Shown one piece after another: positions 11,301 through 22,570 of a DNA stretch of 64,000 nucleotides. Each line of letters begins with the position of its first letter. Position 1 is the first letter of the stretch. The translations under genes and the position numbers were made by a program. The stretch comes from Gnetum montanum (taxonomy: Eukaryota > Streptophyta > Gnetopsida > Gnetales > Gnetaceae), in the NCBI GenBank assembly GCA_015680685.1, contig MNCI01003660.1, forward strand, positions 88,360 to 152,359, written 5' to 3'. Below the pieces are notes generated by a model. The model made no database searches. It worked only from the letters and a program-made list of their open reading frames with translations, and was not told the DNA's origin.

Positions 11301-13431
11301 TTTAAAAATTTCATGTCTTGTTCTAGAGCTTATAGGACTTATTATAATACCTATTCATAAAAGAAAGCTCTGTTTAAAGAAGAAAATGCATAGGTCGCTT
11401 TATTTCTACAATAATCAAACTGACATTAACATATAAAATTAAGATGAAATAAAAAATGGCAAGATCTAGCTCTGAAATAGGTTAATTAATATTAATTTAA
11501 GAAATAAGAGATAATTTTAAAAAGAAATTTTCATATTAAAATCTTTGTGGAAGATTCATCAAATTAAAAAAAATCAAACTTTTTTTTATTTAACCTAAAA
11601 GGAAATATCTAATTAGGATCATTTACACATTTGTAAACCAAAGAAATGACCATAAAAGAAGATTAATTAATAATCTCAGATTTGTTGAATCACCTAATAA
11701 TATTTTCTAATTGCAACAACACAAAAAACAAGACCATCTAAATTTAACTCTTGTAATCATTTTACCATTAATCATTTAATTAAGCAATTCATATGTTCAA
11801 TAGCAGAGAATAGATAGATCATAATATAAATTAACATCCTAGGTTTTCCCCCACTCCATCAACTTATAGAGAGATATCAAAATTAGACTTAAGATGGTAT
11901 AGAAAAAAACTTATATTTCAAGATTCAGATCCAAGATTTATGCATTCAAAGGGGAAGGATTCATTAATCAAATTCCAACCAAAATCCAAGAATTCAAGAA
12001 TTCTAAAACATTCACAATTATCCATGGGCCAAATGATACTTTCACTTTCTATTGGTGGTACCAATCTCATATAAGGGATCCTTGGCCCCTAGTTGTAATC
12101 TTTTGCCAAAAATTCTCCAAACCATTATGGGTGTTTCTAAATCATTATATAAACAACTCTCATCCAAGTCATTTAGGTGTGAGAGTGTAGAGGATGAGTG
12201 AAGAGATCCAAAAAAGCAATAAAGGTTTTAACAATCTAAGCTTACGACAATAATATTAATAATTTCATATAAGCATGGTGAAGGTGGTTAGGCAAGTAAG
12301 AAGAGAGAAGTTGAGAAAATCAACCCTTGCTGGCCATTATCAAACATAATAGAGATGGATCATTTTACCTCCCTACTTAGATATCTTACTTACTAGAAGG
12401 AATTATCAGAATATTGGATTGCTATGCAGCACTTGTTTTCTTTCTCCTTACTATCTCTTGTAGTAGCCAAAGTCTTCTCTCCTTTCCCAACCACACTCCA
12501 TGTTGCTATATTCCTTTTCTTTATCCTACTCAACTACTTTTGTCTTGTGTGTTTTTTTCCTCTCCTCCTCTCCCTATTTGTAGGTGGAATAAAAGATAAT
12601 GGATGATTTCTTGTAATTGACTCTTTCTTGGGAACTATTTGTTTTCTTTTCTTTCTTTTTAAAGTTCTCTCTTATTTTTTCACAATAATGAGTTATGAGT
12701 TCAATTCTTTTCATGCTCACTATCAAAAATCAATCAAATATGTATATTCATAGGTTGCATTTTTAACTCGTAAATCAACAATTTTCGATATTTCAGAATT
12801 TAGATTTTGCTAGATCTTAGGTTCAATTACTCTTGATAATTACAAAACATTCTAGCATAATATCTATCTCTGTATCATTTAAAGTTTTCATAAGATGCAA
12901 GAAAAGAGTTTTCAAAATAGATTCATGTTAAGGATAGTTTAGATACATAATCAAATAAGACACCTTCTTTTTCAAGTCATCAACGATGTGAATTTTTCCA
13001 TTGTCTTATGAGCCTTGAAAGGTCATCATGTGATCTTTCTATAGCCATGGAGAGGGTACTTATACTCTACTATTTTAAACTAGAAAGAACAATGCATCAC
13101 ATTTTGATAAAAAAAAAATAAAAAATATAAAGAAATTGTATTTGCACATAATATCCCTGAATCATGGGTCATATTCTTTCAACTTGATTCATAGGTCAAG
13201 TTCCTCAATAATGAGTATTCTTTTGCATTCCTTTTTTAAATCATTTACATCTTAACATATCTATTTTAGTTCTTGAGGCATACCTTAGAGTATTTTCATC
13301 TATTTTTCTTTGTTTCACAGCATCTCTATTGAAATAGAACAAAAAATAGTCTGTTTTTCTATATATTTATTATTATTATTATTTTAAAACATTCCTAGCA
13401 TGTATTTTAAAGCATATTTCTTATGCATAAG
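11300..13431. other. AT-rich segment of unknown origin with a promoter-like TATA
   Basis: No coding domain is recognised. A TATATAAAC word at 12146-12154, followed 60 bp on by an AATAAA-type signal near 12218, resembles an LTR promoter. The two short open frames at 12414-12606 are hydrophobic and T-rich and do not look like genes. The segment interrupts ORF2 of element C and continues for about 230 bp after element 1 (22341-22570), so it may itself be an inserted element. The last five bases (ATAAG, 13427-13431) are the target duplication of element 1. Confidence 0.4.
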
Positions 13432-14312
13432 TGATGAATCGTGATTCACCTAGTTGCGATATCGAACCCACGATATCGGGTACGCGATATCGCACCCAAC
13501 AACGATATCGGATACATGATATCACGACTCCTGCATGAGCCTATAAATACACATGTAGGTGCATGAGAAGGGAGTCTTTTAGTTTAGTTTAGGATTCAAG
13601 TTAGTGTAGGATCTTTTTGCTAGTTTTTCCTCTCAACCCTTTCTCCCAGTGCATGCCTGCAGTGTGGTGATTGTAATTGTACGACATCCTTTATTCGAGT
13701 GTGATGTACTTGGACACGCACATGACCAGAAATAAAGATCGAGATTAGTTCATCATTGTAGCATTCACTTAGTTTAATCATTTAATTGTTATTATTATTT
13801 ATTGCTTTCATACTTAATATCTCTTCACCCTAAACTCCTTAAACATGGAATGAGTACAACTTAATCACGAGCATTTAAGTGTGACTACTTGGTAACCCAG
13901 TAGTGTACCTAGGATCTACGCTTGGTAATCCCAATAGTAGTCATGCATGAGGTCCAAGATGTGTACGAATGATTAAGGAATGGATGCTAATCACACTTAG
14001 GCTAGCTTAGACTCTCTTCTCCTATCTCCTCTTAGTATAGCTCTCTCTCTCCCTTTTCTCTCCTAGCTTAATTAAAGATTATTTTCAATTGCTTCCAAGA
14101 GTAGCAATTAGTTTAGGAACATATCATACACCTCACTCTGGACTAAACCATACATGACAAATCAAATACTAGTCTAGGTGGGAAGACAGTGAACTACGAT
14201 CAATGAGTAACTATCTAGATACCACAACTAGCCTGTCTATGGAGTTCGACCGGATCGTGCGTGAATGCTCGTATTCATATGGTTGAGTGTAGGGATACCT
14301 TGCCACTCATCA
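13432..14312 (+). repeat. 5' LTR of element 1
   Basis: It is 881 bp long and starts TGATGAATC and ends ACTCATCA. It holds five GATATC words, a TATA box at 13541-13549 (CTATAAATA), an AATAAA signal near 13731 that is conserved in all copies of the family, and two copies of a CTTGGTAA-CCCAGTAG type unit. Confidence 0.93.
13458..13549 (+). promoter_or_regulatory. GATATC array and TATA box in U3 of element 1
   Basis: GATATC occurs at 13458, 13472, 13486, 13504 and 13519, spaced 14-18 bp apart. Most copies sit inside the longer palindrome CGATATCG. The TATA box CTATAAATA lies 17 bp after the last one. The same arrangement occurs in the LTRs of elements 2 and 3, so it is a family trait and probably a transcription-factor binding array. 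Confidence 0.7.
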
Positions 14313-14313
14313 T

Positions 14314-14331
14314 TGGTGTCGTTTCTGGGGG
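14314..14331 (+). other. primer binding site of element 1 (tRNA-Asp type)
   Basis: TGGTGTCGTTTCTGGGGG lies one base after the LTR end. It differs from the plant tRNA-Asp complement mostly by C-to-T changes. Confidence 0.8.
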
Positions 14332-14435
14332 TGGTGCTAGTTATTTAGATTAGTTACATCATACAAGATCACTGTAACAAAGTATTCATGATACATCTTT
14401 TAGAAAAGAAATTAATCTCAATTAAGTCATACACA

Positions 14436-16417
14436 ATGTCTCTCTCACAAGACTACGATAACACAACTAGTAAGGAAATTCATTGGAGAACCAACAAACT
14501 ATATGATGATGAAGATGAAGTTTGGAGTACTTGATCTGATGTAGGGGTTTCCTATAAACATAAGTGAAGAGAACATTGTCCCAATTCATGAATGCATAAC
14601 CTACCTAGTGACAATGAACCCCTACTGGCCACTACAAGCCTAACGAAAATATAAGAGGCTATTTGAATATCTCGTAGGCATCACAAAGAAAGCCATCTAC
14701 CCAGGCTAGATTTAAAAAACTTTCCCAAGTTTTCATGAGACTATGATTTAGATCTGCAACAACATTTACAAGCCTTCTACGATGCCTATGCATGGAACAA
14801 CATCGATAATGGATGGAAAAAACTTAAGCTCTTTCCTATGACACTCGTTGGCCACGCAAAAGTATGGTATAGGTCTTTAAAACCAAAATCAATCCGACAT
14901 CGGCCAACAATGGTAGAGCTCTTCAACGAAAGATATCAAATGTATGCGAGAGTGTCAGCCTTGAGGAGACAAATCCAAGAATGGAAACAATTGCAACATG
15001 AACCATTGGACATGGCCTTAGAAAGATCTTATGCATTATTAAACAACTGCCCAGGCCATGAGTTCTCTGAGGAAAGTCTAATGTACCACATTATTGATGG
15101 GCTCTGTAATGAAACAAGGGAGACCCTAGGGATGTATGCCCAAGGTCAACTATATGAGCTATGAACCCACCAACTCCAAGAGCTTATCAAAAAGGTAGCA
15201 AAAGACAAAGGAGAAATGGCTAGATGGGAGAATGTTGAAAAATCTCAATGGGACCAAAATCTTACATCAACAAAGGTCCATAATCTGAAAGAGGAGAAAT
15301 CAACTCACCTCAAGGAGGTGGAACCATCTTTGCCAATACTATAATCATTGGATGAAATTGAGGCAAAGATCAATAACATGATGGAATGGATGCATAAAAA
15401 ATGTGGAGAATATTCCAACATTATTGGAGGTAGAGTTAGGATGAACCAAGAAGTAGGACAAAATACCCTTGGACAATCGGAAGGAAGGGTAGAAGAGAAT
15501 AAGAGCTCAACTACCAATCATACATATCGATGCAACATTTGCCTATACGATCACCCCAAGGGCCAATGTCCAATCTTGTCACATTTACAAGAGCATTGGG
15601 AAAGAGTATTACATCTAGAGTTTGTACAGAGATACTGTGTTCAATCATAGTGGCAACAATCCCAGTTGTGGGGGAGGCCACCATCAAACTGGTTACACCC
15701 TTCATACCATCCGAATCTAAGTGCTTATCAAGTCCAACATTGTGGTTCCCCAACTGGGTCAACATCCTCTATCTCACCACATTATTATCATTCTTCCCAA
15801 TACTATCAACCCATATCCTCTCCAACACAACCACCACCTTGGATACCTTACACTTCTCCTCTCATCCTTCACCTCCTTCTACATTACCACCAAGTGTTCT
15901 AGAGGGTTTTGCACCATAGCACCAACCCACAAATGTTATTTGTGCTACTATTGACAACACTAGTGGGGAATCTCCTCAACACCGAAGACACCCCTTCTTT
16001 AGGCATAACTGTAAGAAGGGACAACACAATTCTAAGCCCACTGTACCTTCCAACCCAGCACAAGTCCAACATTGTGATGCAGCTTCCTTCTCAAACCCAG
16101 CACCTTGTGTTACTTTCTGTGGGCCACCAACCACTACTCGAACAACCATGGGGCCTAATGAATATAACCACCAAGGGAGACAAATCAATCCTTGCATACC
16201 ATCTTACAGTCAAGGGTGTCATAATGGATCAACCACTCATCAATTAACTACATCTTATAAATTTCCCCACTATGCTTACTATAATCAAGTGTGTAAACCC
16301 CAATGAGGTAAGTATGATCAAGTCCCAATATTTCCAACATGCAAGGGTCCCAATTCTTCATTTATTAATCCTAGCCATGCTCAACCATTTAGTTATGGGG
16401 GATACCCCCCATTCTAA
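14436..16417 (+). pseudogene. gag of element 1, decayed
   Basis: Gag is the structural protein that packages element RNA. The start MSLSQDYDN matches element 2. The conserved block LPRLDLKNFPKFS is followed by the Gag core (LKLFPMTLVGHAKVWYRSLKP to EPLDMALERSYALLNN, about 14820-15160), a helical segment, the zinc-knuckle-like CNICLYDHPKGQC near 15532-15570, and a Pro/Tyr/Ser-rich tail ending SYGGYPPF. Several in-frame stops and at least one frameshift near 15890 inactivate it. A single long frame of about 660 codons is inferred from element 3. Confidence 0.9.
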
Positions 16418-16523
16418 TAACAAACAAGATTAATAAATATTTTTAATTTCTTTAATTTTGAAATTTTGAAATTTTTTTTTTCAGGTTTTCACTTTTCAAC
16501 TTATTGTTTTATCTTTTTGTCTT

Positions 16524-16610
16524 NNNNNNNNNNNNNNNNNNNNNNNNNNNNNNNNNNNNNNNNNNNNNNNNNNNNNNNNNNNNNNNNNNNNNNNNNNNNN
16601 NNNNNNNNNN
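16524..16610. other. assembly gap of 87 N
   Basis: The unresolved bases lie in a T/C-rich low-complexity stretch after gag of element 1. The same position in element 3 (about 60280-60330) is a TTTGTGTG-rich microsatellite. No gene is expected here. Confidence 0.95.
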
Positions 16611-17881
16611 TCTTTTTTTCTTTTTATGAGTAATCTCATCTACAAATAAAACACTCATGTGGCTCATTGGTTTAGGTGTTGTTCTATTCCATCAAGTCTT
16701 AGGTGATTAATTATTTGGACAATGAACCCACAACATCCATCCACCCATTCTATTAATAAGAGGTTCTACTCTAGGTACAATGATATTTCTAATCATTAAA
16801 AATTAAAGTAATTTGTTGTTATTATGCCTAGAACAAAGAAGGATGGACCAAGAGGGAATGATTAGGATGTGACATCAAGGGGACTTGTGGATTCTCTTTG
16901 GTAACATCTGTGGGAGTTACCATGTAGCTCGGTTGTACTAAGATCCTTGTAGATCCAATGAAAAATAGGAGTAAGAGTAATCCAAAGAACTCAACTAGAA
17001 AGTAATAATAATGCTAATCTAGGGGGTCCCACTGGAAAGACATGCATCCATGCCTGAAGGTAGGTAGCTTCTCTAGATTAAGCAATACATAAAAAAAAAA
17101 AAACATGTGTGCCACAAAGCAAAAATCACTCCTCCCTTGTACGAAATGCCAAGTGATCGTACGCCTTGCTATCATGGTGCTCTTATGATTATCCATCATT
17201 AGATGAATCAATGTGATATCACTGATCAAAGGTATGTACTTGGTTCTGATTTTGGAATGATGGGTTAATGACACATTAATTATGCCTTACACTGAGGATT
17301 CATTGTGCCCTGAGTTTGTTACCTCATGTCCCAATCTTTGCAATCCCTTCTACAATTCACCTCACCTCGTTGTTTGTGTAATCGTGACTTGTGACTCGGG
17401 TAGCATGGAATTCACCTCTCATCATGGTGTTTACATGTGTGTGTTTTGTGAAATTGGTGTAGATTGTATTTAACCCTTCTAGTGCCTACAAACATTTTAA
17501 GGTGTGGTTATGCAAGGGCATTATAGGTTGGAACCTACTTTGGGGAGGATCCACTTGCGTAACCTTTGTAATATGCTTATAACACATCTCCCACACATCA
17601 TTCAATACCCTCTAAGTATTACCAATTTTCTTCTTTCCCTTATTATCCTTCCAGTTCAATCGTTCCTATGAGTTAACACATGTCCTTTTTCCCTACTCTT
17701 CATGATTTTCATTGTCAGATTTTACACCATTATACTCTTTATGCCTTCAGGACTAGTTTGTATTACCCTAGACCCCTTTACATTGACCTACACATCCTCA
17801 GTTTATACCTTGGAGTTCAAAAAATTTTAAAATTTTTTAAAATTTGGTAAATTTTTCAAGTGCCCTATTTTCAATAGGACA

Positions 17882-17969
17882 CAATATCAAGTCCTCGATA
17901 TTGAGTCCAACGCAATATCGGGTCCCCAGTAGTGGGTATGTGATATTGCATCCTTAAAAAATATATATA
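17882..17969 (+). promoter_or_regulatory. internal promoter-like module of element 1
   Basis: Four decayed GATATC-type words (CAATATCA, CGATATTG, GCAATATCG, TGATATTG) lie within 65 bp. They are followed by a TATATATA box at 17962-17969, about 500 bp upstream of ORF2. This repeats the layout of the LTR promoter. Element 3 has the matching module at 61278-61305. Confidence 0.55.
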
Positions 17970-18471
17970 CATGGACCCCCCTACACCTATCAACATCATT
18001 TGTAACTATTCACATGGGGGAATTTTTTCAAATTTTCTTCTATGACTTGTGATTGTGCATCTCTTGCTTCGATCTTCATAACTCGCTCATTGGTGCTCTG
18101 ATTTTCATTCCATATGAACCTACTTGAACCCAGAGTGTTCAGCTTAGTTGTGGGGGAGGGGTACATGCCGAATTGTGCATAAATTTTTTGAATTTTTTCA
18201 TCGCCTGAAGGACACTATCAAGGGTAATTAGCTATAAAAATAATACACATGTGCCAAAAAAAATTTCATCTCCTTATCTATACCAGGAAATTAAACTCTA
18301 AAACCACCTAACCAAAGTGAACCAAATATTAAAATCTTTTGGGGACATTTCCATAAAAATTCCTAACTTTAAAATCACATGGAATTAGAATAAACTCATT
18401 AAGGTAGGAAGTAAGGTATAACTTAACTTTGGTAAGCAACCTTACTAATGATTGGCCTCGTGTGATTGCAG

Positions 18472-19556
18472 ATGGCCCCAAAGCATGGACAACAAGAAGG
18501 TCCCTCTGAAAGTGTGTTTAAGCAACCTAGGAGAGGTAAGGAACAGATTCTTGCCGAACAACACGTAGAGTAGGAGGAACAATCGTTCAATATCCATCAA
18601 GAAGAAGGCCTTTCCATTGTACAATCGAGACAGGTAGAAGGAGGAGCTACTGTAGTTCCTGAATAGGGACGACACCTCACATTGCCCCTAGAATGTGTCC
18701 AGGCCATCTATGAAAGGTCCACATTAGCTACAATGATCATGGAATAGAGCTTTAGACCTTTCATGAAATTTTCTCCTGAGGCCATTAGGGACCACCTCAA
18801 GGGATCTCCATTATGGCCTATCATCTTTGAAAGCATTGTATCCTAGAATTAGGAGAAACATACCAATTCTGGCATAATAAAGAAGAAGGTACCATAGTTG
18901 AAATTTGTGGTGTGTCTATTAATTTCTCTGTCCAAGCCATTTCGGAAGTGTTAAACCTTTCGAATATAGGGCCAAAGGTTGCTCGTTTGTCTACTTGCTC
19001 TGATGCTGATTCGTGATGGGTTTGGTTAGACAAGGTGTATGGTAAAGAAGATAAGACCTATGGAGAGTTGATGCTAGAAGAGAAAATGTACTTTAAAATT
19101 GGAACTTATCACATCTTCCCCACAAAAGGATTAAACCGAATTTCAACATATGCAGCAAGAGGAATTGCGATATTGATGGGAAAGGTTAATGGTAACCTGC
19201 CTCATCTATATTTCATGGAGATCTTAAGGTAGTTTAAAGAACACAAGATAGGGAAGTTTGTGTTGCCCTTCCCTTGTCTCATTAGGAAGCTATGCAAGCA
19301 TGTTGATATTCAAGGATACACCAATGATGTTCTCAGGAAAACACAAAATGCTTCATATGCTGAACTGCTGAAGCCACTAGCTATAAGAAAAATTGCTTGT
19401 GAGATGTTGGTGCCAGAACAAGAGTAAGAATAGATGGTGGGGTCCATTGCAACTCAACTTGTAGGGCTCAGCCAACCTCCAAGCACGAGACCCAGTCAAC
19501 AACAAGAAGTAGGGCCTAGCATGAGCCAACGATATCAACCACCGCCACCGTCGTAG
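18472..19556 (+). pseudogene. ORF2 of element 1 (plant transposon-protein-like domain)
   Basis: It starts MAPKHGQQEGPSE just after a splice-acceptor-like TGATTGCAG. The N-terminal third is polar. The middle holds a domain resembling the 'putative plant transposon protein' family: a DFS/NFS-A-SEVLNL block, then YFKIGTYHIFPTKGLNRISTYAARG, LPHLYFMEILR and LIRKLCKHVDIQGYTNDVLRK. The biochemical role of this family is unknown. The tail is Gln/Pro/Ser-rich and ends at a TAG. Several stops and a frameshift near 18840 make it dead. ORF3 follows 15 bp later in the same frame. Confidence 0.75.
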
Positions 19557-19571
19557 GACTACTAACCATTA

Positions 19572-21254
19572 ATGAGCCATCTTAGGACCATCGCTAAGAT
19601 GATCAGTTGGGGAAGTTGTGATGATGCAAATCTCTTTCGTGTCATTGATGATACCGTATGGTCCACTGTCTCTATAGATCATGCATGGGGTGAGATGTCC
19701 ATTCAGATAGGAGGAGAGGAGAGTTATTGGTTACAATAGATTTTAGGGAATGCTGCATCCTTTCAGGTGTAATTGGAGACTGGTGAAGGGGACACAGTGG
19801 TGGTCATGCAGCACTAGGATGCAACGGAAGCCATAGAGGTGGTCATAGACCACATTAAGGAATCTTTTAACATCCCTGTTGTGCCACTAGATGCTCAAAC
19901 TTTGGCTGGTCCCTCAATGACTCCTATGGAACATGAGGATGTGCTTGATCAATTGATGAAAATAGGACATGTGATGATGTCCTTGTTTGACATCCCATAG
20001 GATGTTATGGAAGCACAATCAGACCTCATCTCTATTAAAGGGAAGCTGGTCATGATAAAAATAAGGGCCGAGCACACAGAAGAAGAAGTAGCAAGACTAC
20101 AAGAAAGGCTCGTAACCCTGTAAACCACACAGTGGGATCCCTCTCAATTTGTTCCCACAAAGCAGTTGGACACCTTCAGGACCAAGAAACTTAACAAATT
20201 GTTGATGGAAAATAAAAGAGTGGTAGAGGAAAAAGAGAAGGCCAACTAGGATTCCTCCAAGACACAGGCACAAACCTATGTGCATGCCAAGGCACTTAAG
20301 GCCTTACAGGAAGAAAACAAACAGATTGTTGTTGACAATTTTTAGTTGACCTCTGTGGAGAAACAAAAGAATGTTCTCAAAGAACATTTTCAGTGGCTGT
20401 AACAATAGCTAATCAAGGTCAACTAGGACATGAACCGTTTGGCTAGAGAAAATTTTACCCTCTCAATGGAGGAAATACGCGCCATCCATCAGAAGATGGT
20501 CATCGAAGTAAGCGCATGGCAAAACGAGGCCAAGCGGCATGAAAAGCTAAAAAAGCACTTCCAAGACCAAGTGGGAATGTACAAACAAATCATTGAGAAG
20601 GAGATCCATATGGACAAGGCCCACATCAATGCTTTCAGTGCTCAACACATTGATTGGCGGGCCATATTGGACACATATGCATTTTTCCACTAGGTAGAAC
20701 TTAAGAGCCAGGACCTGCAGATTCAAGATCTTACAGAGTACATGGAGTTGGCAAACCTATGGTATGCCAATCTAGCCATGTTGATAGCAGGGCACCTGAG
20801 GATAGAGCTTGAGAAATAGGTAGCCACCACTTACACCAAGTATGAAGCAGAATTTGTAGAACATAAGAAAACATTGCAGAAGCTAGAAGTCATAAATTCT
20901 GAATTAGAGGTGGTTAAAGCAAGCTACCAAGGAAAAAAGGATGTTGCAATAGACTTGGCTCGATGGTTTACAGATTTTCAGGAATATAAGGATAAAGCCA
21001 CAGCCTATGAGGAGGAACAATGATTGTTTACAACCTAGTACATCAAAGTAAATAAAATGTTTTCGCAACTATGGTGCCCATGGGAGGTGTCGACTCCAGC
21101 AAACATTGGAGCATCAGCATGGACGGTACAAGATCCCCGAACTGAAGAGGAAAAGCTCTGGGCACTACTTCAACACCATCAAATCCCAAAACCTGGAGCA
21201 CAAGACAAGGGGAAGCAACCCATGGAGGAGCCACCGCCACCAGGAGCCACATAA
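19572..21254 (+). pseudogene. ORF3 of element 1, long coiled-coil protein
   Basis: A frame of 561 codons runs from ATG 19572 to TAA 21252 without any net frameshift but with about 14 internal stops. It starts MSHLRTIAKMISWG. The middle is rich in Glu, Lys, Gln and Leu in heptad-like spacing (EEEVARLQERL, LKALQEENKQIVVDN, WQNEAKRHEKLKKHFQDQ, KTLQKLEVINSELEVV), so a long coiled coil is likely. The end is WTVQDPRTEEEKLWALL then a proline-rich tail. Nearly all stops correspond to Gln or Trp codons in the sister copies. The function is unknown; oligomerisation or Gag/RNA partnering is speculation. Confidence 0.75.
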
Positions 21255-21435
21255 GTTCTATCCCATTTTGTAATTTTGGAAATTTTTCATTTTTGGTGTT
21301 GTGTCCCAATTTTGTGCTATTGAGTTCTCCATTGTGGCATGAATAAATTCCCTGTCAATCAATAATCCCATACCTATCCACTATGTAATCAATGGGGCTT
21401 GTTCTCATTTTGACTCGAGGATGAGTTTTCATTCA

Positions 21436-21447
21436 ATTGTGGGGGTA
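21436..21447 (+). other. polypurine tract of element 1
   Basis: AATTGTGGGGGTA directly precedes the 3' LTR. Purine-rich DNA at this position primes plus-strand synthesis. The same wording occurs before the 3' LTR of element 2 and, as TTGTGGAGGTA, in element A. Confidence 0.8.
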
Positions 21448-22335
21448 TGATGAATCATGATTCATCTGGTTGAGATAGCAGACCCATGATATCGGTATAT
21501 GATATTGGGTATGCGATATTACACCCAACGATGATATCGAATACATGATATCACAACTCCTGCGTGAGCCTATAAATACACATCTAGGCACACGAGAAGG
21601 GAGTCTTTTAGTTTAGTTTTAGGAGTCAAGTTAGTGTAGGATCTTTTTGTTAGTTTTTCCTCTCAACCCTTTCTCCCAGTGCATGCCCGCAGTGTGGTGA
21701 TTGTAATTGTATGACATCCTTTATTCGAGTGTGACGTACTTGGACATGCACATGACTAGAAATAAAGATCAAGATTACTTCATCATTGTAGCATTCACTT
21801 AGTTTAATCATTTAATTGTCATTGTTATTTATTGCTTTCATACTTAATATCTCTTCACCCTAAATTCCTTAAATGTGGAATGAGTACGACTTAATCATGA
21901 GCATTTAAGTGTGACTACTTGGTAACCCAGTAGCGTACCTAGGATTTGCACTTGGTAATCCTAGTAGTAGTCATGCATGAGGTCCAAGATGTGTACGAAT
22001 GATTAAGGAATGGATGCTTATCGCACTTAGGCTAGCTTAGACTCTCTTCCCTCTTAGTATAGCTCTCTCTCTCCCTTTTCCCTCCTAGCTTAATTAAAGA
22101 TTATTTTCCATTGCTTCCAAGAATAGCAATTATTTTAGGAACATATCATACACCTCACTTTGGACTAAACCATATGTGACAAAGCAAATACTAGTCCAAG
22201 TGGGAAGACAACGAACTACGATCAATGAGTAACTATCTAGATACCACAACTAGCCCATTTGCAGAGTTCGATCGAATCATGCATGAAATGCTCATATTTG
22301 TATGGTTGAGTATAGGGGTACTTCACCACTCATCA
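21448..22335 (+). repeat. 3' LTR of element 1
   Basis: It is 888 bp long with the same termini as the 5' LTR. Several GATATC words have decayed to GATATT or GATAGC here. TATA box (CTATAAATA) and poly(A) signal are kept. It ends at the ATAAG target duplication. Confidence 0.93.
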
Positions 22336-22340
22336 ATAAG

Positions 22341-22570
22341 CTATTTAAACATTTAATCATAATACATATAAAAATTAGGTTAATAAATTTATTAATATTT
22401 ATTTCAATCATTTCCACCATAGTCCAAGCAAAGCACACACATAAAATGATAGTAAAACATGCACACAAATGCATAAAAAGATTATTACAATAATTAACAT
22501 AAAAACTGAAGGAAAATTGGTTCATTATACTTACTTTAGACAGGCCTCTATCTAGAAGTAGAATAGGAGG
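22341..22570. other. AT-rich segment, continuation of 11300-13431
   Basis: This is the right flank of element 1. No gene or domain is seen. It is probably the other part of the unknown sequence interrupted by element 1. Confidence 0.4.

Larger units (their letters stand above)
16418..18471 (+). other. spacer between gag and ORF2 of element 1
   Basis: This 2-kb segment holds no protein domain. It starts with a T-rich stretch and an 87-base assembly gap, then the conserved GGGGTCCCACTGGAAAGA segment near 17022 and the GGTTATGCAAGGGCATTATA segment near 17506. Both conserved segments recur in elements 2 and 3 and, weakly, in element A after its integrase. It therefore equals the post-pol leader of the autonomous relative, with pol absent. 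Confidence 0.7.
13432..22335 (+). mobile_element. element 1: non-autonomous Athila-like LTR retrotransposon
   Basis: This complete insertion is 8904 bp long. It has LTRs beginning TGATGA and ending TCATCA, and an exact 5-bp target duplication ATAAG at 13427-13431 and 22336-22340. Inside are a PBS, gag, a 2-kb spacer, ORF2, ORF3 and a polypurine tract. No protease, RT, RNase H or integrase is present, so it must have moved using enzymes from another element. The LTRs are roughly nine-tenths identical by eye with mainly transition differences, pointing to an old insertion. It sits inside element C. Confidence 0.93.

Noticed and set aside
12414-12606. Two overlapping hydrophobic open frames of about 60 codons.
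   Set aside because: They arise from a T/C-rich stretch read in two frames; no start context, homologue or neighbouring gene supports them.
15976-16197. Minus-strand open frame of 73 codons over gag of element 1, with similar antisense frames over the other gag genes.
   Set aside because: These are shadows of the gag frame, with no domain and no conservation pattern of their own.
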